Source of the DNA: Nitrosospira multiformis
GTDB lineage: Bacteria; Pseudomonadota; Gammaproteobacteria; Burkholderiales; Nitrosomonadaceae
NCBI RefSeq assembly: GCF_003050865.1
Contig: NZ_QAOK01000005.1
Location: forward strand, 62,001 to 126,000
DNA length: 64,000 nucleotides
Reading direction: 5' to 3'
Below the pieces are notes generated by a model. It had not been told where the DNA came from, did not search any database, and saw nothing but the letters and a program-made list of their open reading frames with translations. The translations under genes were made by a program, and so were the position numbers. This document shows positions 1 to 8,912 of this stretch, piece by piece. Within the stretch, counting starts at the first letter, position 1; the number at the start of each line of letters is the position of its first letter.

Positions 1-256
1 GGTATCCGGAAATAGGTCAACAGAATTCCGCCGGCTCCCGTGCCTTTACGAGAACCAGCCTATCCGCGCCCACCTTTGCCCCTCACCGCTGAGGATCAAT
101 GCAGATTATCTGCTGATAAAATCATATATAGCATACGCAATTCTCACTGCTCCTCGTCGCTGTGCGATGCTACCTTTCCCGCCCACCTTGCAATTGAACA
201 GAGTGCGACATTATTCCATTGCGCAATTCAAAGCGCGGGTGGCGCAGACTGCCCGA

Positions 257-766
257 TCACGGAAAAGCAGGCTGTTTCGGTTCGGTTCCTTCAATCTCTA
301 CAGTCGGTAAATGATTTTTTATGCGCGCCTCGATCTCCTCGACACGAGCTTTTGGCACATCAGCCAGTACGAGCAATTGACCTGCTTCGATCGCCTGTTC
401 AAACTGCTTTATTCTCGAGCTTGCCGCACTCACACCAATCAGGCTTCCCGCCCAGGCGCCGACACCTGCTCCTGCAAGCGCGCTTCCCAGCACAATACCG
501 CCCGCAATTACCGTGGATGCTGGCGGCAGAACGACCGCAACCAGTCCGGCCAGAGCACCGGCGGTACCGCCTACCGCCAGTCCCCGTTCCACCGCGGGAA
601 TGAAGTCAGTCTTCTGCAACAGGCTGGCCTCGGGCAGATCCTCAAGCTCGGTACCGCGCTTGGCCACCACATGAATGTGTTTTTCCCCTATTCGGGATAG
701 AAGCAGCTCATCGACAATGCGTTTGGTCGTCGAAATGTCGGGAACCAGAAAGTATATTCTTCGCAT
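257..766 (-). CDS. hypothetical protein with Gly/Ala-rich membrane hairpin
   Basis: A 169-residue protein. A charged N-terminal part of about 60 residues begins MRRIYFLVPD. It is followed by a strongly hydrophobic Gly/Ala-rich stretch at about residues 60-110, which could form a membrane hairpin, and by a short acidic C-terminal tail. The start is set by an AGGAG a few bases before two adjacent ATG codons (769 and 766). A reading frame open further upstream has no ribosome site. The layout resembles DUF1269-type or general-stress membrane proteins, but I cannot assign a function. It is a lone minus-strand gene divergent from frmA. Confidence 0.6.
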   Translation of the reverse strand: MRRIYFLVPDISTTKRIVDELLLSRIGEKHIHVVAKRGTELEDLPEASLLQKTDFIPAVERGLAVGGTAGALAGLVAVVLPPASTVIAGGIVLGSALAGAGVGAWAGSLIGVSAASSRIKQFEQAIEAGQLLVLADVPKARVEEIEARIKNHLPTVEIEGTEPKQPAFP

Positions 767-938
767 CATGATCTCCTGATAGTGGTTAACAAGGCAAATC
801 ACCAGCGTGCAGAATATTCAAAATATTCAAAACCGGCTGATTTCAGCATAGGACAGGTCAACCGAAAAAGCAAACTAACGCTCCGAGTAGGGGAATCAGA
901 AAATGATGGATACTGATTTACTCATACCACATTTGTAA

Positions 939-2123
<1,185 letters not shown>

Positions 2124-2160
2124 TTGGTGCGGTTTCCGTTAACCGCAAAGGTTTGTACCC

Positions 2161-3030
2161 ATGAATCAGAATCCAGAGGAGTTGCAGCTTCTCTCATCGC
2201 ATCGTTCGTTCGACGGATGGCAAAAACGCTACAGGCATTTTTCGCCATCGCTGAGCTGCGAAATGAATTTTTCCATCTATCTTCCACCGGCGACAGACCA
2301 GGGTGAAAAGGTACCTGCTGTCTATTGGCTCTCAGGCTTGACCTGCACGGATGAGAATTTCACGATTAAAGCCGGGGCGCAGCGGGTGGCAGCAGAATCT
2401 GGCATCGCGTTGATCATGCCAGACACCAGTCCGCGAGGAGAAAAGGTGGCGAGAGCAAGCGATAATGCGTACGACCTAGGATCGGGCGCGGGTTTCTACG
2501 TGAATGCCACGCAGGAGCCCTGGAGCCAGCATTACCGGATGTATGACTATATCGTCGATGAGTTGCCGGCCCTGATGGAAAAGCACTTTCCTCTCAATGA
2601 TCGGCGCTCGATCAGCGGTCATTCAATGGGAGGACATGGCGCTCTGATGATCGCCTTGCGCAACCCGAAGCGCTATCGATCAGTATCCGCCTTCGCACCT
2701 ATCGTGAACCCTACCACCAGTCCGTGGGGCATAAAGGCCTTCAGTCACTACCTGGGAGATGACGTCAAGAACTGGTGGAACTATGATGCCTCTTTGCTTA
2801 TAGAATCTGCACGCCCCTCGGAGTATCTGCCCATGCTGATCGATCAGGGCTCTGCCGATGAGTTTCTGGCCGAGCAACTGAAAATCGAGCGCTTTATCGC
2901 CGTGTGCAATACGGTGAACTACCCCGTGCGAATCAACATGCGTGAAGGTTACGATCACAGCTATTTCTTTATCAGCACATTTATCGGAGAGCACCTGCGT
3001 TTTCACGCGGAGGTCCTCAAGAATCCTTGA
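2161..3030 (+). CDS. fghA: S-formylglutathione hydrolase
   Basis: This serine esterase (esterase D family) hydrolyses S-formylglutathione to formate and glutathione, completing formaldehyde oxidation started by the preceding frmA product. The protein has 289 residues, slightly longer than usual at the N terminus. The nucleophile is Ser155 in GHSMGG. Likely partners of the triad are the Asp in DQGSADEFL and the His in EGYDHSYFF. An AAAGG about nine bases upstream supports the ATG. A strong hairpin with a T tract about 175 bases downstream probably ends the operon. Confidence 0.93.
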   Translation: MNQNPEELQLLSSHRSFDGWQKRYRHFSPSLSCEMNFSIYLPPATDQGEKVPAVYWLSGLTCTDENFTIKAGAQRVAAESGIALIMPDTSPRGEKVARASDNAYDLGSGAGFYVNATQEPWSQHYRMYDYIVDELPALMEKHFPLNDRRSISGHSMGGHGALMIALRNPKRYRSVSAFAPIVNPTTSPWGIKAFSHYLGDDVKNWWNYDASLLIESARPSEYLPMLIDQGSADEFLAEQLKIERFIAVCNTVNYPVRINMREGYDHSYFFISTFIGEHLRFHAEVLKNP

Positions 3031-3205
3031 ACAGATTCCCTGAACCTGTAAACGGGATATTCCCATCCCCCAGCCCCTGCAATAAGCGGTGCGACAATTT
3101 GCCGCATTCCCAGAGGGGTTAAAATCCATTATTCTGCTCGTGACTTCTCCTTGAAGTTGCCAGTAGTACCGTGTTTGTTTTACGCATTATTTTCCTTCTA
3201 CATTC

Positions 3206-3252
3206 GGGCTCGTCGCACATCACCCCACGATGTCACGAGCCCTTTTCTTTTT
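3206..3252 (+). terminator. Rho-independent terminator after frmA-fghA
   Basis: An outer 8-bp stem GGGCTCGT (3206-3213) / ACGAGCCC (3235-3242) encloses an inner 5-bp stem ACATC/GATGT. It is followed by TTTTCTTTTT. The right arm lies inside the last codons of the convergent mgtA gene, so this hairpin doubles as coding sequence on the other strand. Confidence 0.75.
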
Positions 3253-5796
3253 CTGATCGACTTGTCCTGCCCATCGGTAGAAACCTTGCTTGGCCAGTTC
3301 AGCAACCATGAGATAGAACACGACCATCGTCCCGAGGATGAGATAGAACTCGATGGGAGGTGGCACGAAACCAAAATACGCCCCTATTGGCGTCACGGGC
3401 AGCAACGCTGCAACCGCAATTATCGTCAGCGAGGTGACAACCAATATCGGATGGGCAGTACTGACAAGGGGATTTCCCCTTGTGCGAATAACGAAGATCA
3501 CCAGCACTTGCGTGCAAAGCGACTCGACAAACCAACCGGTTTGAAACAGTTTTTCCCCGGCATCCAGGACCACCAGCATGATATAGAAGATTATGAAATC
3601 GAACAGCGAACTGATGGGTCCGAGCACCAGCATGAAATTACGGATGAGATCAAGATCGAGGACATGGGGATGTCGCATCTCCCAGGCATCTACTTTATCC
3701 AGCGGGATAGGGACTTCAGATATGTCATAAAGAATATTATTGAGCAGAATCTGTGTCGGCAACATCGGCAAAAAAGGCAAAAACAGTGCGGCTCCTGCCA
3801 TGCTGAACATGTTGCCAAAGTTAGAGCTGGTACCCATCATGATGTACTTCATGATGTTGCCCAGGGTCCTTCTTCCTTCCATAACAGCGAGGTATAGCGC
3901 GTGCAGATCGTGCTTTAGGAGAATCATGTCTGCCGCTTCTCGCGCAACATCCACAGCTGAATCAACCGAGAGGCCGACATCGGCGGTATGTAGCGAAGGA
4001 GCATCATTGATGCCGTCTCCCAGGTAGCCAACCACGTGATTACGCGCCTTGAGTGCGCGAATCACACGCTCCTTCTGTATAGGATTCACCCGACAGAATA
4101 TGTTGGCTGATTCGACTCGTGCCTGCAAAGCGTTATCATCCAATTCTGCGATATCCTTCCCTGTTAGAAGCCCATTTACCTCAATCTTTAGCTCTTTGCA
4201 TATGTAGCGAGTAACAAGGTCACTATCACCGGTTACGATTTTGATCGCAACGCCGGCATGAGCGAGAGCCGCTAGCGCTGATGCGGCACTTGCCTTGGGC
4301 GGATCGAGGAAGGCGGCGAAGCCCGCCAGTATCAGATTTGTTTCATCGCGCACAAGCTCGTGGAAGTGGTCTGGCGATACTTCGCGCCAGGCAATACCGA
4401 GTACCCGAGAACCTTCTTCCTCCAGTGCCCGGTATTGCTTATGTATCTCCTCCATTGCCGCTTCATTCATGGAACACTTTGCGCTTTCCCCATCAGCCTC
4501 GTAGTGGCTACACAGCCGCAGGATTTCATCGGGCGCACCTTTCACCACTAGCCAACGTTTCGTTCCGTTATCAATGAGAACAGAGATGCGGCGTCGCTCA
4601 AAGTCAAAGGGAACCTCATCGATTTTCCTCCAGGTCCCGACCTCGATATGCTGATGATCAAGAATGGCCTGGTCCAGAGGGCTTCTCATGCCTGTCTCGA
4701 AAAAGCTGTTGAGATAGGCTAGCTCAAGCACCCGGTTACTCGAGCATCCATTCACGTCCACATGTTTAGCGAGGCAGATTTTGGCTTCAGTCAGAGTACC
4801 GGTCTTGTCGGTACAGAGAACATCCATCGAGCCCAGGTCCTGAATCGCAGAAAGACGTCTGACGATTATTTGCATGCGAGCCATTCGCAGCGCCCCGCGG
4901 GACAGGGTGACCGAAATAATCATGGGCAAGAGCTCCGGAGTCAACCCCACCGCAAGAGCTACCGCAAAAAGAAAGGACTCGAGCCACGGTTTGTGAAAGA
5001 ACACATTCGTGAGCAAAACGAACATCACCATAAGGATAGTGAGTCGCATGATCAGTGCACCAAAGCGATGGATACCTAGTTCGAACGAAGTCGGCGCGGC
5101 AGGCCGGGAGAGACTGTCAGCAATTGCCCCGATAGCAGTACGAGACCCGGTATTGACTACAGTTATTCGTGCACTGCCGCTGATGACGGATGTTCCCATG
5201 AACACAGCATTGCTTGCGTCTTCGAGTCCCGTAGCAGACTCAGGGAGTAAACCTGGCCGCTTTTCTACTGGGTAGGGCTCCCCGGTGAGCAGCGCCTGAT
5301 TCACAAAAAAATCGCGTGATTCAAGCACGAAACCATCTCCCGGCACCAAATCACCTGCGAAGAGCAGCACGACGTCACCAGGCACGATCTCGCTGACCGG
5401 AAGCTCAAGCGGTTTGTCATCCCGCACCACCATCGCTCGAAGGGAAACCGATCGGCGCAGTTTTTTTACGGATTCATTGGCGCGATACTCCTGGACAAAA
5501 TCAAGAGTAACGCTGAGCAAAACCATGAAGCTGATAATGAAGAAACTGGAGGTGTCACCTGTCAGTGCCGACACCGTACTTGCGGCAAGTAGAATAATGA
5601 TAAGGGGATTTCTGAAGCGTGCGATAAACTGTAGCGGAAGCGGTTTCTCCCGAGTCTCGCGAAGCAGATTAGGACCGAAACAAGCAAGGCGGGATTTAGC
5701 CTCGGCTGTGGACAGTCCTTTCCTGGCGTCCAGTCCGGCTTTTTCCTCTAGCCCTGGTTCCAGCCACCACGGCCGATGTTTTACATCAACTGGCAT
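3220..5796 (-). CDS. mgtA: magnesium-translocating P-type ATPase
   Basis: An 858-residue P-type ATPase of the P3B class, which imports Mg2+ across the inner membrane at the cost of ATP. The phosphorylation motif DKTGTLT starts near residue 328. The actuator-domain LTGEP is present, and the hinge [10 protein letters not shown] precedes the C-terminal membrane segments. The early LTGDTSSFFIISFMV membrane segment fits MgtA/MgtB. The gene stands alone on the minus strand, convergent with fghA. No clear Shine-Dalgarno sequence precedes the ATG, and I do not recognise an mgtL-like leader upstream. The more divergent P2-type ATPase at 24.3-27.1 kb is a separate subfamily. Confidence 0.9.
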   Translation of the reverse strand: MPVDVKHRPWWLEPGLEEKAGLDARKGLSTAEAKSRLACFGPNLLRETREKPLPLQFIARFRNPLIIILLAASTVSALTGDTSSFFIISFMVLLSVTLDFVQEYRANESVKKLRRSVSLRAMVVRDDKPLELPVSEIVPGDVVLLFAGDLVPGDGFVLESRDFFVNQALLTGEPYPVEKRPGLLPESATGLEDASNAVFMGTSVISGSARITVVNTGSRTAIGAIADSLSRPAAPTSFELGIHRFGALIMRLTILMVMFVLLTNVFFHKPWLESFLFAVALAVGLTPELLPMIISVTLSRGALRMARMQIIVRRLSAIQDLGSMDVLCTDKTGTLTEAKICLAKHVDVNGCSSNRVLELAYLNSFFETGMRSPLDQAILDHQHIEVGTWRKIDEVPFDFERRRISVLIDNGTKRWLVVKGAPDEILRLCSHYEADGESAKCSMNEAAMEEIHKQYRALEEEGSRVLGIAWREVSPDHFHELVRDETNLILAGFAAFLDPPKASAASALAALAHAGVAIKIVTGDSDLVTRYICKELKIEVNGLLTGKDIAELDDNALQARVESANIFCRVNPIQKERVIRALKARNHVVGYLGDGINDAPSLHTADVGLSVDSAVDVAREAADMILLKHDLHALYLAVMEGRRTLGNIMKYIMMGTSSNFGNMFSMAGAALFLPFLPMLPTQILLNNILYDISEVPIPLDKVDAWEMRHPHVLDLDLIRNFMLVLGPISSLFDFIIFYIMLVVLDAGEKLFQTGWFVESLCTQVLVIFVIRTRGNPLVSTAHPILVVTSLTIIAVAALLPVTPIGAYFGFVPPPIEFYLILGTMVVFYLMVAELAKQGFYRWAGQVDQKKKRARDIVG

Positions 5797-6261
5797 TATG
5801 GGCGTGGAAAAGTAAGAGTTGAGCCCTCAGATATCTGTTTCTGCTGTAGTAGTCATAATTGCAAACATCTTTCCTGTTTCCTGAACATTTGTCATCCACG
5901 CTGATCCCCTCCCCACTCTTTTTCGCGCTACTAATCAGAGGCCAAATGCTGGTAGAAATGCGGCCACAAAATAAGAGATGACTATCACCCAGATGAAATA
6001 GCGGTGAATGAGATGCACGAAGGCCTCAACCGGATTTTTCATGACGCTATAGTTCACCCTCATTCCAGCCTTCTCCAGTACGACATCAGCAATAATGATG
6101 CTCTGCCTTTGTTATAGACTGCTTGTCAGGTTAAATGAGAGTTCAGGAATGTATTCATTCGTCTAAGCCTCATTACAATCTCCATCCAGAGGCCGAACGG
6201 ACCATCGAATATCTCCGCAATTAAGATTGAACTGACTGGAAATTGGGTAGACAATATTTTT
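5797..6261. other. intergenic region between mgtA and hypC
   Basis: This 465-base gap separates two divergent genes, so it must carry the promoter of the hydrogenase accessory genes and that of mgtA. Apart from the small minus-strand reading frame at 5935-6063, I see no convincing hairpin or operator. The hypC start at 6262 lacks an obvious ribosome-binding site. Confidence 0.5.
5935..6063 (-). CDS. small membrane protein, or N-terminal remnant of a BASS-type transporter
   Basis: A 42-residue frame beginning MRVNYSVMKNP with one clear membrane segment (YFIWVIVISYFVAAFLPAF). A GGAGAAGG lies before the ATG at 6063; an in-frame second ATG is at 6042. The sequence resembles the first helix of bile acid:sodium symporter (BASS) proteins, where the next residue is often Trp. 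Here the next codon is TGA, one base from TGG. Translation past the stop does not continue to resemble BASS. It could therefore be a truncated pseudogene or a real one-helix protein; the sequence alone cannot decide. Confidence 0.4.
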   Translation of the reverse strand: MRVNYSVMKNPVEAFVHLIHRYFIWVIVISYFVAAFLPAFGL

Positions 6262-6498
6262 ATGTGTCTCGGTATTCCCATGCAGATAATCGAAATCGAG
6301 GGCTTTAACGCACTTTGCGAAGCAAAAGGCGTAAGGCGCGAGGTGAGCCTATACCTGGTTCAGGGAGAGCAGGTTGCAATTGGTGATTTCGTCATGGTGC
6401 ACGTGGGGTACGCCATTCAGAAAATGAACGAAAGCGAGGCGCGCTCAGCCTGGGAGCTTCACGACGAGTTGCTTGCTTCCGGGACGGACAGTGCATGA
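6262..6498 (+). CDS. hypC: hydrogenase maturation chaperone HypC
   Basis: A 78-residue HypC/HupF family chaperone. It starts MCLGIPM, so the essential Cys2 follows the initiator Met. HypC carries the Fe(CN)2CO unit with HypD and delivers it to the hydrogenase large subunit precursor. It is the first gene of the hyp-hox run. Its last eight bases overlap the GTG start of hypA, which indicates translational coupling. No strong ribosome-binding site is seen upstream. Its client here is most likely HoxH, encoded about 9 kb downstream. Confidence 0.93.
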   Translation: MCLGIPMQIIEIEGFNALCEAKGVRREVSLYLVQGEQVAIGDFVMVHVGYAIQKMNESEARSAWELHDELLASGTDSA

Positions 6499-6838
6499 AT
6501 TCTCGGTCTGCCAAGCTTTGATTGCACAGGTCGAGCAGATTGCGATCAGCCATGGGGCGTTGAAGGTGCAATCGGTAAAACTGCGGATCGGTCCCCTCTC
6601 TGGCATGGAACTGCCGCTGCTTGAGCATGCATATCCCTTTGCCAGCGCGGGTACCCTCGCGGAGGGCTCGATCCTTGAAATAGAGCGTGCTCCGCTCAAA
6701 GTAAAGTGCGAAGCATGCGGCCTCGACTCAAAGGTTAAGCCAAATTTGCTCACATGCCGCATGTGTGGAAGCTGTAAGACCAGAGTCGTGAGCGGCGAGG
6801 AATTGATGCTCATGAGTGTGGAATTGATCACCACTTGA
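6491..6838 (+). CDS. hypA: hydrogenase nickel incorporation protein HypA
   Basis: A 115-residue nickel metallochaperone that works with HypB to insert Ni into the large subunit. The start is assigned to GTG at 6491 because the product then begins M-H-E, placing the nickel-ligand His at position 2 as the family requires. An upstream in-frame start would add six residues and bury it. The zinc site is visible as CEAC and CRMC near residues 75-100. The gene overlaps the end of hypC by eight bases and is followed 18 bases later by hypB. Confidence 0.92.
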   Translation: MHEFSVCQALIAQVEQIAISHGALKVQSVKLRIGPLSGMELPLLEHAYPFASAGTLAEGSILEIERAPLKVKCEACGLDSKVKPNLLTCRMCGSCKTRVVSGEELMLMSVELITT

Positions 6839-6856
6839 AGTCTCGGGAGGTCTGGG

Positions 6857-7663
6857 ATGTGCAACACGTGTGGCTGCAACATCACACCCGGTAACCGCGA
6901 ATTCGCGTATAAGCCGGTAAACGGCAAGACCGCAGTTTCGGTTCTGGAGAACCTCTTGGCCAGGAACGATGACCAGGCGGAACACAACCGGCAGCATTTC
7001 GACAAACATCGGCTGCTGACGGTAAACCTGATGTCATCCCCAGGCGCCGGCAAGACAGCGTTGCTGGAAGCGACCATCGATGCTTTGCGTGACAAGTACC
7101 GTATCGGTGTGATCGAGGGTGATCTGGAAACCGAGAACGATGCGGTACGCATCCGTGCCAGAGGGGTGCCGGCATACCAGATCACTACAGGCTCGGCGTG
7201 CCACCTCGATGCCCACATGGTGCACGACGCATTGCATAAATTTCCCCTGGAAGGACTGGACATCCTCTTTATCGAGAATGTGGGAAATCTCGTCTGCCCC
7301 GCAAGCTTTGATCTGGGCCAGCATAAGAATGTCACTTTGCTCTCCGTCACTGAAGGCGATGACAAGCCTGCGAAATACCCCGTGATGTTCCGTGCTGCGG
7401 ATATCGTGCTTCTGACCAAAAGTGACCTATTGCCGGTGCTGGATGATTTCGATCCTGAACGGGCAGAACTCAGCCTTCGCAACCTGGGTAGCCGAGCACC
7501 GGTAATCAGGCTTTCCGCGCGGAAGAGTCTGAACCTCGGGGACTGGCTTGATTGGCTGATCGGCGAACTGGTGCAGAAACGGGGGAAATTAGCTTCGGAC
7601 GTTCTGGTGCAACCTGTGGCAGAACCGCAGTCGATATCGTCCAATACGGGAATGCAGGGATGA
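6857..7663 (+). CDS. hypB: hydrogenase nickel incorporation GTPase HypB
   Basis: A 268-residue SIMIBI-class GTPase that drives nickel delivery. The N terminus has the high-affinity metal motif with Cys2, Cys5 and Cys7 (MCNTCGC). The P-loop is SPGAGKT at residues 61-67. The conserved C and H of GSACHLDAH belong to the GTPase-domain metal site. Unlike some relatives, it has no His-rich nickel storage stretch. GGGAGG precedes the ATG. Its stop codon overlaps the hypD start in an ATGA arrangement. Confidence 0.94.
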   Translation: MCNTCGCNITPGNREFAYKPVNGKTAVSVLENLLARNDDQAEHNRQHFDKHRLLTVNLMSSPGAGKTALLEATIDALRDKYRIGVIEGDLETENDAVRIRARGVPAYQITTGSACHLDAHMVHDALHKFPLEGLDILFIENVGNLVCPASFDLGQHKNVTLLSVTEGDDKPAKYPVMFRAADIVLLTKSDLLPVLDDFDPERAELSLRNLGSRAPVIRLSARKSLNLGDWLDWLIGELVQKRGKLASDVLVQPVAEPQSISSNTGMQG

Positions 7664-8805
7664 CCCTTACCGCCCAGGAGTGGCTAAAAAAAATCCATGG
7701 GCTACCGCTCGATCGGCCTGCGCGCATCATGAACGTATGCGGGGGGCATGAACGCTCGATTACCATGGCCGGAATCCGAAGCGCGCTGCCCGAATCCATC
7801 GAACTGATTGCCGGGCCCGGCTGCCCGGTGTGCGTTTGTCCCGAAGAAGATGTGTACCAGGCAATTCAACTCGCACTGCGTGGAGAGGTCATCCTGGTCG
7901 CTTTCGGCGATATGCTGCGCGTGCCGGCGAATGTGCCAAAGAAAGAAGTGCGATCCCTGGAGCAGGCCAAGGTTGCGGGAGCAGATGTGCGTGCCATTGC
8001 CAGCCCCCGCGAAGCGGTCCGGATAGCGCGCGAAAATCCGGAACGGCAAGTCGTTTTCTTTGCTGCGGGTTTTGAGACCACCACAGCCCCGGTAGCAGCC
8101 ATGCTGCTGGAGGGAGTGCCGGACAATTTATCCGTCCTGCTGTCAGCGCGGCGCACGTGGCCTGCAGTCGCAATGCTGCTTGATTCTGATAAGCCGGGCT
8201 TTGATGGGTTAGTGGCACCCGGCCATGTTTCCACAGTCATGGGACCTGAGGAGTGGAATTTCGTCTTCGAAAAGCATGACATTCCCACTGCCATAGCCGG
8301 TTTCAAGCCGGTCTCGCTGCTCGCAGCCATGTATTCGGTGTTGCGCCAGTTACTTGAAGGCAAGCGTTTTCTGGATAATTGTTATCCTGAACTAGTCCGG
8401 CCCGGGGGAAATCGAGCCGCACAGGCGCAACTCGCCGAAGCGCTGCATGACACGGATGCTAACTGGCGCGGCATTGGCGTTATCCCATCTTCCGGTTTTC
8501 ACCTCCAAAAGCGCTTCGCAAAGAACGATGCGCGACTTCAATTTCCCGATTTCGATACAGAGGGACGCAAGCGCACAGGTCAGATGCCGCCCGGTTGCGA
8601 ATGTGCGAGCGTAGTCCTTGGAAAGATAAATCCAAATCAGTGCAAGATTTATGGCCGTGCCTGCACACCGAAAACACCCGTAGGTCCGTGCATGGTGTCG
8701 GACGAGGGTGCTTGCCGCATCTGGTGGGCAGCAGGCGTACGGGAGAACATGGCCACTGGAGAGAAGACGGCGGCAGATAGCACTTCTACTCCCGATGTTA
8801 ACTAA
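7660..8805 (+). CDS. hypD: hydrogenase maturation protein HypD
   Basis: A 381-residue iron-sulfur protein on which, with HypC, the Fe(CN)2CO cofactor is assembled. Visible family motifs are CGGHE with Cys27, GPGCPVC with Cys55 and Cys58, and a C-terminal cysteine cluster (CECASV, CKIYGRAC, GPCMVSDEGAC) for the [4Fe-4S] centre. The ATG at 7660 overlaps the hypB stop. The frame is open upstream inside hypB, but those residues do not belong to HypD. It is co-transcribed with hypC-A-B upstream and hypF downstream. Confidence 0.94.
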   Translation: MTLTAQEWLKKIHGLPLDRPARIMNVCGGHERSITMAGIRSALPESIELIAGPGCPVCVCPEEDVYQAIQLALRGEVILVAFGDMLRVPANVPKKEVRSLEQAKVAGADVRAIASPREAVRIARENPERQVVFFAAGFETTTAPVAAMLLEGVPDNLSVLLSARRTWPAVAMLLDSDKPGFDGLVAPGHVSTVMGPEEWNFVFEKHDIPTAIAGFKPVSLLAAMYSVLRQLLEGKRFLDNCYPELVRPGGNRAAQAQLAEALHDTDANWRGIGVIPSSGFHLQKRFAKNDARLQFPDFDTEGRKRTGQMPPGCECASVVLGKINPNQCKIYGRACTPKTPVGPCMVSDEGACRIWWAAGVRENMATGEKTAADSTSTPDVN

Positions 8806-8912
8806 GAAGCCAGAATAAGCGGCGCAGATTCACGGCAAGAGGCTTGGAAGCTGAACGTGTCTTCGCCTTGTATCCTGTACGGCCCTTTTCTCTCATTTTT
8901 CCTGCTGCCCCG

